Source: Drosophila pseudoobscura
Lineage: Eukaryota > Arthropoda > Insecta > Diptera > Drosophilidae
Direction: 5' to 3'
Length of the DNA stretch: 64,000 nt
NCBI RefSeq assembly: GCF_009870125.1
Contig: NC_046683.1
Coordinates: 67,595,869-67,659,868, forward strand
The notes under the pieces were generated by a model. It made no database searches, had not been told where the DNA came from, and was given only the letters and a program-made list of their open reading frames with translations. Positions 14,396 to 27,039 of the stretch are shown in pieces. Each line of letters begins with the position of its first letter. Position 1 is the first letter of the stretch. The translations under genes were made by a program, and so were the position numbers.

Positions 14396-16685
14396 AAGCG
14401 GCCTAATTTTCGAAGTCGAGATTTTGATGCCGCTCGACAGTCGGGATCCTCGCGATCCTGGGAGTGTTGGTCCTTCAACGACCTGGCCCTATTTTTCTGA
14501 GATATAGCCTTCGGAAGATTGGCATATCATTAAACTACTGGTTTCTTCGGCACGCTATATCTCTGCGATACGGCAGCCGATGGGGCCGCGGCATTTCTTT
14601 TCGTGATCGGCAGAGTCCTGCCAATCGACTGCAATCGTAAAAAAGGACATCCACTCCTTCACGATTTTCGCAGAAAAACATGATGTAACCATCATTAAAT
14701 TTGCCAAAAAGCGGCCTCATTGTCGTAGTCGAGATTTTGATGCCGCTCGACAGTCGGGATCCTCGCGATCCTGGAAGTGTTGGTCCTTCACCGACCTGGC
14801 CCTATTTTTCTGAGATATAGCCTTCGGAAGATTGGCATATCATTAAACTACTGGTTTCTTCGGCACGATATATCTCTGCTATACGGCAGCCGATTGGGGT
14901 CGCAGCATGTCTTTTCGTGATCGGCAGAGTCCTACCAATCGACTGCAATCGGAAGAAAGGACATCCAACTCTTCACGATTTTCGCAAAAAAACATGATGT
15001 AACCATCATTAAATTTGCCAAAAAGCGGCCTCATTTTCGTAGTCGAGATTTTGATGCCGCTCGACAGTCGGGATCCTCGTGATCCTGGGAGTGTTGCTCC
15101 TTCACCGACCTGGCCCTATTTTTCTAAGATTTAGCCGTCGGAAGATTGGCATATCAATAAAATACTGGTTTCTTCGGCACGCTACATCTCTGCTATACGG
15201 CAGCCGATTGGGGCCGCAGCATGTCTTTTCGTGATCGGCAGAGTCCTGCCTATCGACTGCAATCGTAAAAAAGGACATCCACTCCTTCACGATTTTCGCA
15301 GAAAAACATGATGTAACCATCACTAAATTTGCCAAAAAGCGGCCTCATTTTCGTAGTCGAGATTTTAATGCCGCTCGACAGTCGGGATCCTCGCGATCCT
15401 GGGAGTGTTGCTCCTTCACCGAGCTAGCCCTAATTTTCTGAGATATAGCCTTCGGAAGATTGGCATATCAATAAAATACTGGTTTCTTCGGCACGCTACA
15501 TCTCTGCTATACGGCAGCCGATTGGGGCCGCAGCATGTCTTTTCGTGATCGGCAGAGTCCTGCCTATCGACTGCAATCGTAAAAAAGGACATCCACTCCT
15601 TCACGATTTTCGCAGAAAAACATGATGTAACCATCACTAAATTTGCCAAAAAGCGGCCTCATTTTCGTAGTCGAGATTTTAATGCCGCTCGACAGTCGGG
15701 ATCCTCGCGATCCTGGGAGTGTTGCTCCTTCACCGAGCTAGCCCTAATTTTCTGAGATATAGCCTTCGGAAGATTGGCATATCAATAAAATACTGGTTTC
15801 TTCGGCACGCTACATCTCTGCTATACGGCAGCCGATTGGGGCCGCAGCATGTCTTTTCGTGATCGGCAGAGTCCTGCCTATCGACTGCAATCGTAAAAAA
15901 GGACATCCACTTCTTCACGATTTTCGCAGAAAAACATGATGTAACCATCACTAAATTTGCCAAAAAGCGGCCTCATTGTCGAAGTCGAGATTTTGATGCC
16001 GCTCGACAGTCGGGATCCTCGCGATCCTGGGAGTGTTGCTCCTTCACCGAGCTAGCCCTAATTTTCTGAGATATAGCCTTCGGAAGATTGGCATATCAAT
16101 AAAATACTGGTTTCTTCGGCACGCTATATCTCTGCTATACGGCAGCCGATTGGGGCCGCAGCATGTCTTTTCGTGATCGGCAGAGTCCTGCCTATCGACT
16201 GCAATCGTAAAAAAGGACATCCACTCCTTCCCGATTTTCGCACAAAAACATGATGTAACCATCACTAAATTTGCCAAAAAGCGGCCTCATTGTCGAAGTC
16301 GAGATTTTGATGCCGCTCGACAGTCGGGATCCTCGCGATCCTGGGAGTGTTGCTCCTTCACCGAGCTAGCCCTAATTTTCTGAGATATAGCCTTCGGAAG
16401 ATTGGCATATCAATAAAATACTGGTTTCTTCGGCACGCTATATCTCTGCTATACGGCAGCCGATTGGGGCCGCAGCATGTCTTTTCGTGATCGGCAGAGT
16501 CCTGCCTATCGACTGCAATCGTAAAAAAGGACATCCACTCCTTCACGATTTTCGCAGAAAAACATGATGTAACCATCATTAAATTTGCCAAAAAGCGGCC
16601 TCATTGTCGTAGTCGAGATTTTGATGCCGCTCGACAGTCGGGATCCTCGCGATCCTGGAAGTGTTGGTCCTTCACCGACCTGGCC

Positions 16686-19200
16686 CTATTTTTCTGAGAT
16701 ATAGCCTTCGGAAGATTGGCATATCATTAAACTACTGGTTTCTTCGGCACGATATATCTCTGCTATACGGCAGCCGATTGGGGTCGCAGCATGTCTTTTC
16801 GTGATCGGCAGAGTCCTACCAATCGACTGCAATCGGAAGAAAGGCCGCTCGACTGTCGGGATCCTCGCGATCCTGGGAGTGTTGGTCCTTCTACGACCTG
16901 GCCCTATTTTTCTGAGATATAGCCGTCGGAAGATTGGCATATCATTAAAATGCTGGTTTTTTCGGCACGCTATATCTCTGCTATACGGCAGCCGATTGGG
17001 GCCGCAGCATGTCTTTTCGTGATCGGCAGAGTCCTGCCTATCGACTGCAATCGTAAAAAAGGACATCCACTTCTTCACGATTTTCGCAGAAAAACATGAT
17101 GTAACCATCACTAAATTTGCCAAAAAGCGGCCTCATTTTCGTAGTCGAGATTTTAATGCCGCTCGACAGTCGGGATCCTCGCGATCCTGGGAGTGTTGCT
17201 CCTTCACCGAGCTAGCCCTAATTTTCTGAGATATAGCCTTCGGAAGATTGGCATATCAATAAAATACTGGTTTCTTCGGCACGCTACATCTCTGCTATAC
17301 GGCAGCCGATTGGGGCCGCAGCATGTCTTTTCGTGATCGGCAGAGTCCTGCCAATCGACTGCAATCGTAAAAAAGGACATCCACTCCTTCACGATTTTCG
17401 CAGAAAAACATGATGTAACCATCATTAAATTTGCCAAAAAGCGGCCTAATTTTCGAAGTCGAGATTTTGATGCCGCTCGACAGTCGGGATCCTCGCGATC
17501 CTGGAAGTGTTGGTCCTTCACCGACCTGGCCCTATTTTTCTGAGATATAGCCTTCGGAAGATTGGCATATCATTAAACTACTGGTTTCTTCGGCACGATA
17601 TATCTCTGCTATACGGCAGCCGATTGGGGTCGCAGCATGTCTTTTCGTGATCGGCAGAGTCCTACCAATCGACTGCAATCGGAAGAAAGGCCGCTCGACT
17701 GTCGGGATCCTCGCGATCCTGGGAGTGTTGGTCCTTCTACGACCTGGCCCTATTTTTCTGAGATATAGCCGTCGGAAGATTGGCATATCATTAAAATGCT
17801 GGTTTTTTCGGCACGCTATATCTCTGCTATACGGCAGCCGATTGGGGCCGCAGCATGTCTTTTCGTGATCGGCAGAGTCCTGCCTATCGACTGCAATCGT
17901 AAAAAAGGACATCCACTTCTTCACGATTTTCGCAGAAAAACATGATGTAACCATCACTAAATTTGCCAAAAAGCGGCCTCATTTTCGTAGTCGAGATTTT
18001 AATGCCGCTCGACAGTCGGGATCCTCGCGATCCTGGGAGTGTTGCTCCTTCACCGAGCTAGCCCTAATTTTCTGAGATATAGCCTTCGGAAGATTGGCAT
18101 ATCAATAAAATACTGGTTTCTTCGGCACGCTACATCTCTGCTATACGGCAGCCGATTGGGGCCGCAGCATGTCTTTTCGTGATCGGCAGAGTCCTGCCAA
18201 TCGACTGCAATCGTAAAAAAGGACATCCACTCCTTCACGATTTTCGCAGAAAAACATGATGTAACCATCATTAAATTTGCCAAAAAGCGGCCTAATTTTC
18301 GAAGTCGAGATTTTGATGCCGCTCGACAGTCGGGATCCTCGCGATCCTGGAAGTGTTGGTCCTTCACCGACCTGGCCCTATTTTTCTGAGATATAGCCTT
18401 CGGAAGATTGGCATATCATTAAACTACTGGTTTCTTCGGCACGATATATCTCTGCTATACGGCAGCCGATTGGGGTCGCAGCATGTCTTTTCGTGATCGG
18501 CAGAGTCCTACCAATCGACTGCAATCGGAAGAAAGGCCGCTCGACTGTCGGGATCCTCGCGATCCTGGGAGTGTTGGTCCTTCTACGACCTGGCCCTATT
18601 TTTCTGAGATATAGCCGTCGGAAGATTGGCATATCATTAAAATGCTGGTTTTTTCGGCACGCTATATCTCTGCTATACGGCAGCCGATTGGGGCCGCAGC
18701 ATGTCTTTTCGTGATCGGCAGAGTCCTGCCTATCGACTGCAATCGTAAAAAAGGACATCCACTTCTTCACGATTTTCGCAGAAAAACATGATGTAACCAT
18801 CACTAAATTTGCCAAAAAGCGGCCTCATTTTCGTAGTCGAGATTTTAATGCCGCTCGACAGTCGGGATCCTCGCGATCCTGGGAGTGTTGCTCCTTCACC
18901 GAGCTAGCCCTAATTTTCTGAGATATAGCCTTCGGAAGATTGGCATATCAATAAAATACTGGTTTCTTCGGCACGCTACATCTCTGCTATACGGCAGCCG
19001 ATTGGGGCCGCAGCATGTCTTTTCGTGATCGGCAGAGTCCTGCCAATCGACTGCAATCGTAAAAAAGGACATCCACTCCTTCACGATTTTCGCAGAAAAA
19101 CATGATGTAACCATCATTAAATTTGCCAAAAAGCGGCCTAATTTTCGAAGTCGAGATTTTGATGCCGCTCGACAGTCGGGATCCTCGCGATCCTGGGAGT
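16686..19200. repeat. 846-bp higher-order repeat, three tandem copies
   Basis: The same 94-bp-deletion junction occurs at 16844/16845, 17690/17691 and 18536/18537, exactly 846 bp apart. Copies start at about 16686, 17532 and 18378 and are near-identical; a g/a change in ctgggagtg versus ctggaagtg marks the end of the third. This is the expanded counterpart of 4646-5900, and the next stretch (18650-19443) matches 6706-7499 at an offset of 11944. Confidence 0.88.
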
Positions 19201-22200
19201 GTTGGTCCTTCAACGACCTGGCGCTATTTTTCTGAGATATAGCCTTCGGAAGATTGGCATATCAATAAAATACTGGTTTCTTCGGCACGCTATATCTCTG
19301 CTATACGGCAGCCGATTGGGGCCGCAGCATGTCTTTTCGTGATCGGCAGAGTCCTGCCAATCGACTGCAATCGTAAAAAAGGACATCCACTCCTTCACGA
19401 TTTTCGCAGAAAAACATGATGTAACCATCATTAAATTTGCCAAAAAGCGGCCTCATTGTCGTAGTCGAGATTTTGATGCCGCTCGACAGTCGGGATCCTC
19501 GCGATCCTGGAAGTGTTGGTCCTTCACCGACCTGGCCCTATTTTTCTGAGATATAGCCTTCGGAAGATTGGCATATCATTAAACTACTGGTTTCTTCGGC
19601 ACGATATATCTCTGCTATACGGCAGCCGATTGGGGTCGCAGCATGTCTTTTCGTGATCGGCAGAGTCCTACCAATCGACTGCAATCGGAAGAAAGGACAT
19701 CCAACTCTTCACGATTTTCGCAAAAAAACATGATGTAACCATCATTAAATTTGCCAAAAAGCGGCCTCATTTTCGTAGTCGAGATTTTGATGCTGCTCGA
19801 CAGTCGGGATCCTCGCGATCCTGGGAGTGTTGCTCCTTCACCGAGCTAGCCCTAATTTTCTGAGATATAGCCTTCGGAAGATTGGCATATCAATAAAATA
19901 CTGGTTTCTTCGGCACGCTATATCTCTGCTATACGGCAGCCGATTGGGGCCGCAGCATGTCTTTTCGTGATCGGCAGAGTCCTGCCAATCGACTGCAATC
20001 GTAAAAAAGGACATCCACTCCTTCACGATTTTCGCAGAAAAACATGATGTAACCATCATTAAATTTGCCAAAAAGCGGCCTAATTTTCGAAGTCGAGATT
20101 TTGATGCCGCTCGACAGTCGGGATCCTCGCGATCCTGGGAGTGTTGGTCCTTCAACGACCTGGCCCTATTTTTCTGAGATATAGCCTTCGGAAGATTGGC
20201 ATATCATTAAACTACTGGTTTCTTCGGCACGCTATATCTCTGCTATACGGCAGCCGATGGGGCCGCGGCATTTCTTTTCGTGATCGGCAGAGTCCTGCCA
20301 ATCGACTGCAATCGTAAAAAAGGACATCCACTCCTTCACGATTTTCGCAGAAAAACATGATGTAACCATCATTAAATTTGCCAAAAAGCGGCCTCATTGT
20401 CGTAGTCGAGATTTTGATGCCGCTCGACAGTCGGGATCCTCGCGATCCTGGAAGTGTTGGTCCTTCACCGACCTGGCCCTATTTTTCTGAGATATAGCCT
20501 TCGGAAGATTGGCATATCATTAAACTACTGGTTTCTTCGGCACGATATATCTCTGCTATACGGCAGCCGATTGGGGTCGCAGCATGTCTTTTCGTGATCG
20601 GCAGAGTCCTACCAATCGACTGCAATCGGAAGAAAGGACATCCAACTCTTCACGATTTTCGCAGAAAAACATGATGTAACCATCACTAAATTTGCCAAAA
20701 AGCGGCCTCATTGTCGTAGTCGAGATTTTGATGCCGCTCGACAGTCGGGATCCTCGCGATCCTGGAAGTGTTGGTCCTTCACCGACCTGGCCCTATTTTT
20801 CTGAGATATAGCCATCCGAAGATTGACATATCATTAAACTACTGGTTTCTTCGGCACGCTATATCTCTGCTATACGGCAGCCGATGGGGCCGCGGCATTT
20901 CTTTTCGTGATCGGCAGAGTCCTGCCAATCGACTGCAATCGTAAAAAAGGACATCCACTCCTTCACGATTTTCGCAGAAAAACATGATGTAACCATCATT
21001 AAATTTGCCAAAAAGCGGCCTCATTGTCGTAGTCGAGATTTTGATGCCGCTCGACAGTCGGGATCCTCGCGATCCTGGAAGTGTTGGTCCTTCACCGACC
21101 TGGCCCTATTTTTCTGAGATATAGCCTTCGGAAGATTGGCATATCAATAAAATACTGGTTTCTTCGGCACGCTATATCTCTGCTATACGGCAGCCGATTG
21201 GGGCCGCAGCATGTCTTTTCGTGATCGGCAGAGTCCTGCCAATCGACTGCAATCGTAAAAAAGGACATCCACTCCTTCACGATTTTCGCAGAAAAACATG
21301 ATGTAACCATCATTAAATTTGCCAAAAAGCGGCCTAATTTTCGAAGTCGAGATTTTGATGCCGCTCGACAGTCGGGATCCTCGCGATCCTGGGAGTGTTG
21401 GTCCTTCAACGACCTGGCCCTATTTTTCTGAGATATAGCCTTCGGAAGATTGGCATATCATTAAACTACTGGTTTCTTCGGCACGCTATATCTCTGCGAT
21501 ACGGCAGCCGATGCGGCCGCGGCATTTCTTTTCGTGATCGGCAGAGTCCTGCCAATCGACTGCAATCGTAAAAAAGGACATCCACTCCTTCACGATTTTC
21601 GCAGAAAAACATGATGTAACCATCACTAAATTTGCCAAAAAGCGGCCTCATTTTCGTAGTCGAGATTTTAATGCCGCTCGACAGTCGGGATCCTCGCGAT
21701 CCTGGGAGTGTTGCTCCTTCACCGAGCTAGCCCTAATTTTCTGAGATATAGCCTTCGGAAGATTGGCATATCAATAAAATACTGGTTTCTTCGGCACGCT
21801 ACATCTCTGCTATACGGCAGCCGATTGGGGCCGCAGCATGTCTTTTCGTGATCGGCAGAGTCCTGCCAATCGACTGCAATCGTAAAAAAGGACATCCACT
21901 CCTTCACGATTTTCGCAGAAAAACATGATGTAACCATCATTAAATTTGCCAAAAAGCGGCCTAATTTTCGAAGTCGAGATTTTGATGCCGCTCGACAGTC
22001 GGGATCCTCGCGATCCTGGGAGTGTTGGTCCTTCAACGACCTGGCCCTATTTTTCTGAGATATAGCCTTCCGAAGATTGACATATCATTAAACTACTGGT
22101 TTCTTCGGCACGATATATCTCTGCTATACGGCAGCCGATTGGGGTCGCAGCATGTCTTTTCGTGATCGGCAGAGTCCTACCAATCGACTGCAATCGGAAG

Positions 22201-24701
22201 AAAGGACATCCAACTCTTCACGATTTTCGCAGAAAAACATGATGTAACCATCACTAAATTTGCCAAAAAGCGGCCTCATTGTCGTAGTCGAGATTTTGAT
22301 GCCGCTCGACAGTCGGGATCCTCGCGATCCTGGAAGTGTTGGTCCTTCACCGACCTGGCCCTATTTTTCTGAGATATAGCCATCCGAAGATTGACATATC
22401 ATTAAACTACTGGTTTCTTCGGCACGCTATATCTCTGCTATACGGCAGCCGATGGGGCCGCGGCATTTCTTTTCGTGATCGGCAGAGTCCTGCCAATCGA
22501 CTGCAATCGTAAAAAAGGACATCCACTCCTTCACGATTTTCGCAGAAAAACATGATGTAACCATCATTAAATTTGCCAAAAAGCGGCCTCATTGTCGTAG
22601 TCGAGATTTTGATGCCGCTCGACAGTCGGGATCCTCGCGATCCTGGAAGTGTTGGTCCTTCACCGACCTGGCCCTATTTTTCTGAGATATAGCCTTCGGA
22701 AGATTGGCATATCAATAAACTACTGGTTTCTTCGGCACGCTATATCTCTGCGATACGGCAGCCGATGCGGCCGCGGCATTTCTTTTCGTGATCGGCAGAG
22801 TCCTGCCAATCGACTGCAATCGTAAAAAAGGACATCCACTCCTTCACGATTTTCGCAGAAAAACATGATGTAACCATCATTAAATTTGCCAAAAAGCGGC
22901 CTCATTGTCGTAGTCGAGATTTTGATGCCGCTCGACAGTCGGGATCCTCGCGATCCTGGGAGTGTTGCTCCTTCACCGAGCTAGCCCTAATTTTCTGAGA
23001 TATAGCCTTCGGAAGATTGGCATATCAATAAAATACTGGTTTCTTCGGCACGCTACATCTCTGCTATACGGCAGCCGATTGGGGCCGCAGCATGTCTTTT
23101 CGTGATCGGCAGAGTCCTGCCAATCGACTGCAATCGTAAAAAAGGACATCCACTCCTTCACGATTTTCGCAGAAAAACATGATGTAACCATCATTAAATT
23201 TGCCAAAAAGCGGCCTAATTTTCGAAGTCGAGATTTTGATGCCGCTCGACAGTCGGGATCCTCGCGATCCTGGGAGTGTTGGTCCTTCAACGACCTGGCC
23301 CTATTTTTCTGAGATATAGCCTTCCGAAGATTGACATATCATTAAAATACTGGTTTCTTCGGCATGATATATCTCTGCTATACGGCAGCCGATTGGGGTC
23401 GCAGCATGTCTTTTCGTGATCGGCAGAGTCCTGCCAATCGACTGCAATCGTAAAAAAGGACATCCACTCCTTCACGATTTTCGCAGAAAAACATGATGTA
23501 ACCATCACTAAATTTGCCAAAAAGCGGCCTCATTTTCGTAGTCGAGATTTTAATGCCGCTCGACAGTCGGGATCCTCGCGATCCTGGGAGTGTTGCTCCT
23601 TCACCGAGCTAGCCCTAATTTTCTGAGATATAGCCTTCGGAAGATTGGCATATCAATAAAATACTGGTTTCTTCGGCACGCTACATCTCTGCTATACGGC
23701 AGCCGATTGGGGCCGCAGCATGTCTTTTCGTGATCGGCAGAGTCCTGCCAATCGACTGCAATCGTAAAAAAGGACATCCACTCCTTCACGATTTTCGCAG
23801 AAAAACATGATGTAACCATCATTAAATTTGCCAAAAAGCGGCCTAATTTTCGAAGTCGAGATTTTGATGCCGCTCGACAGTCGGGATCCTCGCGATCCTG
23901 GGAGTGTTGGTCCTTCAACGACCTGGCCCTATTTTTCTGAGATATAGCCTTCGGAAGATTGGCATATCATTAAACTACTGGTTTCTTCGGCACGCTATAT
24001 CTCTGCTATACGGCAGCCGATTGGGGCCGCAGCATGTCTTTTCGTGATCGGCAGAGTCCTGCCAATCGACTGCAATCGTAAAAAAGGACATCCACTTCTT
24101 CACGATTTTCGCAGAAAAACATGATGTAACCATCACTAAATTTGCCAAAAAGCGGCCTCATTGTCGTAGTCGAGATTTTGATGCCGCTCGACAGTCGGGA
24201 TCCTCGCGATCCTGGGAGTGTTGGTCCTTCACCGACCTGGCCCTATTTTTCTGAGATATAGCCTTCGGAAGATTGGCATATCATTAAACTACTGGTTTCT
24301 TCGGCACGCTATATCTCTGCTATACGGCAGCCGATTGGGGCCGCAGCATGTCTTTTCGTGATCGGCAGAGTCCTGCCAATCGACTGCAATCGGATGAAAG
24401 GACATCCACTTCTTCACGATTTTCGCAAAAAAACATGATGTAACCATCATTAAATTTGCCAAAAAGCGGCCTCATTTTCGTAGTCGAGATTTTGATGCCG
24501 CTCGACAGTCGGGATCGTCGTGATCCTGGAAGTGTTGGTCCTTCACCTACCTGGCCCCATTTTTCTGAGATATAGCCTTCGGAAGATTGGCATATCATTA
24601 AAATACTGGGTTTTTCGGCACGCTATAGCTCTGCTATACGGCAGCCGATGGGGCCGCGGCATGGGTTTTCGTGATAGGGAGAGTCCTGCCAATCGACTGC
24701 A

Positions 24702-24885
24702 GGTTGAGACTTGTTTTTGTACAACAATAATAATTTGTTTTACAACAATTAACAGCATCAACTTTTGTTGTTTTTTCCGTTATTTGAGGTACGATCGGGA
24801 CGTGCGACGTCTTCCTGGGCTTGGAATAGCTTCCTTGCGATAATGCATTCATTATCAAGGACCAAGGATAAAGGATATTTTCTCT
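24702..24885. repeat. Array-terminal flank, copy 1
   Basis: The sequence directly after the main array (ggttgagacttg, then a TTGT/ACAA-rich stretch, then cgtgcgacgtcttcctggg and tatcaaggaccaagga) is closely similar to 29252-29434, which directly follows the second array. In both places the satellite stops at the same base of the monomer (cgactgca). The satellite and this flank therefore travelled as one unit, or the satellite arose next to it. No coding potential is visible. Confidence 0.85.
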
Positions 24886-25177
24886 GGACATATATATCTT
24901 GTTTTCTCCCTTATTTGTGGCCTAATCGGGAGGTGTCATGGCTCGGCATCGTCTGAAAAATTTTCTTGATCCTTCGGTGAGGACTAAAACAACCTAAACC
25001 ATACATATTTAGTTTTCTCGGCTATTTGTATGCCGATATGGGCGTGCGATGACTTCCTGTGATCGACATGACGTCCCTGATTTAATGAAGTAATTATCAA
25101 GTATCAAGGACCTTTCCCCATTCAAAAATTGTGTTTTTTTTCCCCGCTATTTGTAATTGGAATAGTTTCCCCGATAC
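24760..25177. repeat. Three to four degenerate repeats of about 115 bp
   Basis: Units begin near 24760, 24899, 25010 and 25130 (the last truncated). Shared landmarks are a T-rich lead, ctatttgt or ttatttgt, a gggcgtgcga-like core, cttcctg, and a tail like tatcaaggacc. The units are much more diverged from one another than the satellite monomers are. The region contains no gene I can support. Confidence 0.55.
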
Positions 25178-26285
25178 AGAATACAACAAGGATGATTTTT
25201 CAATAGTTTTATTCATCATTCAACATTCAACTGCAGGTTAAGGGCAGTCCCATTCGGTGGCTTGGATGTATTTGGACAAGGTCCCTGGTTTGATTACGGA
25301 CAGGTCCGAAATGTCCGTGAGGAAAGCGGCCCCGAGAATACGAAGACGACGATTTGCAAGGGCTGGGCAGTGGCAGAAGAAGTGGGGGACCGATTCCTCC
25401 TCCTCCTCGTCGCGACAACTCCTGCAGAAGTCGTTATGAGGGATTGACAGTCTAGAGGCGTGAGTGCCGATCTGCCAGTGTCCCGTAATGGCTCTAGTAA
25501 CTGCAGAGCACTGTGCTCTGCTGAGTTTATACAGCTCTGCTGAGCGCTTCTTCGATTCATTCGAGTCATTCCCCTCGATGTCCCTGTGGCCGGGGACCCA
25601 TATAAGGAAGGGATCTAACTGCTCTGCGATCTCTTGCAGAGACCTGCGGCAGTCAGTTACAGTCGCTGAGTTCGACGATATTGAGCCTAGAGCTTTGATA
25701 GCTGCTTGGCTGTCCGAGAAGACGCACACTAAGTGCGTATCTAGAAGTAGTTTGGAGACTATCGAAATGGCCTCCTTGATGGCTTCAACCTCCGCTTGGA
25801 ACACACTACAGGGATCCGGGAGCCTGAAGCAATGACTGATGTTCAGCTCGCTGCAGTAGACTCCGCCTCCCACGCGGCCGTCTAGCTTTGAGCCATCAGT
25901 GTAGAAGTGGACCGTTTTTGCAGGTCCTGGTTCGCCCATCTCCCAGTCCTCCCTAGATGGGATTGATACCTGGAAGGGCGTCGAGAGGTGATCACTGGGG
26001 ATACAGTAATCTGTCCTCCCTGGTAATTGCGGGAGTCTCATCAGGATTCCCGAGTGCCCAACCGCGGATGCTTTCCACAGTCTGGCTTCTCTCATTCTGA
26101 GGGCGGAAAGTGTTGCCACCTTCTTTCCCATGACATCCACAGGGAGGAGGTCCAGCACAGTATCCAGGGCTTCCCCTGGAGTAGTGCGTAGCCCGCCAGT
26201 TATGCATAGCTCTGCCATGCGTTGAACTCTGCTGAGTTTATTGCGGCATGTCCTTCTGTCCAAGGCTGGCCACCTAAACCTAACA
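25165..26285 (-). mobile_element. 5'-truncated LOA-type LINE fragment
   Basis: The minus strand carries the 3' end of a non-LTR retrotransposon: the last part of ORF2 with an RNase H domain, then a short 3'UTR with an aataaa signal (plus-strand tttatt near 25209). The similarity begins near WPALDRRTC, just after an in-frame TAA, so the 5' side is truncated or rearranged and the reverse transcriptase and endonuclease are absent. The RNase H plus a C-terminal CCHC knuckle fits the LOA/I group (Loa, TRIM and Bilbo in obscura-group flies). The exact family is inferred. Confidence 0.75.
25238..26263 (-). pseudogene. LINE ORF2 C-terminus: degraded RNase H and zinc knuckle
   Basis: The open frame is 341 codons but has no credible start; it is the tail of a longer polyprotein. 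Residues 1-60 resemble the linker after the reverse transcriptase (LCITGGLRTTPGEALD). RNase H motifs follow: YTDGSK (Asp about 123), an acidic EVEAI (Glu about 158-160), FSDSQAAI (Asp about 184) and WVPGHRDIEGN (about 222-232). The usual continuation after GN, with the last catalytic Asp, is replaced by DSNESKKRSAELYK, so a deletion or short frame disturbance has probably killed the enzyme. Residues 280-299 form a C-x2-C-x10-H-x4-C knuckle in CRSCRDEEEEESVPHFFCHC. The frame is otherwise intact, which suggests a fairly young insertion. Confidence 0.8.
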
Positions 26286-26289
26286 ACAA

Positions 26290-27035
26290 CGAGATCTATT
26301 TAGAGTTCTTGGTTGCCATAGTCAAAGTCCTTGTTGGCGAGCTTATTCCGCTCGGATCTTGCAAGGGGTGGGATGGGACTCGGTCTGTCGCGAATACGCC
26401 TCGCTGATGCTTGGCTAGGACTCAGTCCAAAGGTGAAAGAAGATACATTTTAAAATATGTACACTAGTTTATAATAATTCACTTACGCGTTTTGTAGCTC
26501 ATCCTGGCATCCAGAAAGCTCGCAGATTTCGCCTCGTGCAGCTATCCTCTAGGATGGATGGACAATTGCTGCTCGGATCTTTATCTATAAACTCTTAGTG
26601 GTTAGCATCGATTGCCGTGACCTGCTTAGTAGGATGGGCTTGAGTACGTCTGCAAGGAGCTCAAGTACCCATACACCCACTCATCTTCACCGGACCAACT
26701 ATGGCAATAATGAGCCAATCTGTTGGGATTTTCGCCAGCACAATGCGCTGCCAGCAGGGTGCAATTTGACTTTTGCCAGGGGAAAGGAGCCTTCAGACGC
26801 TTGATTATAGATTTTTTCCTATTTTAAGTATGATTTAGTAATTCTTTGTTTTTTTTTATTATTTAAGATAGAAATAAGTTAGTTAAGGCTTATTTTGATT
26901 TCGTTGTCGAATAATAAAATAAATAAATAAATACTAAAATGTTTGATTGGGAAAAATACTCTGGATCCTTGATAAGGTACCATGTACCCGACACATCTCG
27001 ATCACAGGAAGCCGTCACACTGATCGGGCATTGGC
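26290..27035 (+). mobile_element. Unassigned segment ending in a TAAA-rich tail
   Basis: No convincing coding region. The part from about 26800 to 26937 becomes A/T-rich and ends in aataataaaataaataaata, the kind of simple tail left by the 3' end of a non-LTR element on the plus strand. If so, two non-LTR fragments in opposite orientation lie between the two satellite arrays. About 26938-27035 is unexplained sequence leading into the second array. Confidence 0.3.
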
Positions 27036-27039
27036 CGAC

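Larger units (their letters stand above)
1..24701. repeat. Main 313/314-bp satellite array, about 79 monomers
   Basis: Landmarks such as the motif catgatgtaacc recur at 133, 447, 760, 1074, 1387, 1701 and 2015, so monomers alternate between 314 and 313 bp. The 1-bp difference is gattgggg versus gatgggg. All monomers are head to tail and the array runs off the left window edge. Two main classes are visible: A (314 bp, gattggggtcgcagcatgtc) and B (313 bp, gatggggccgcggcatttc), often as 627-bp A-B dimers. Most monomers contain a BamHI site (ggatcc) and an NruI site (tcgcga). Short minus-strand reading frames of 61-173 codons recur only because the monomer recurs; I see no domain in them and do not call genes. 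The last monomer breaks off at cgactgca at 24701. Confidence 0.97.

Noticed and set aside
1..24600. Dozens of recurring minus-strand reading frames of 61-173 codons
   Set aside because: They repeat only because the monomer repeats. They lack recognisable domains or consistent starts, and frames change between monomer classes.
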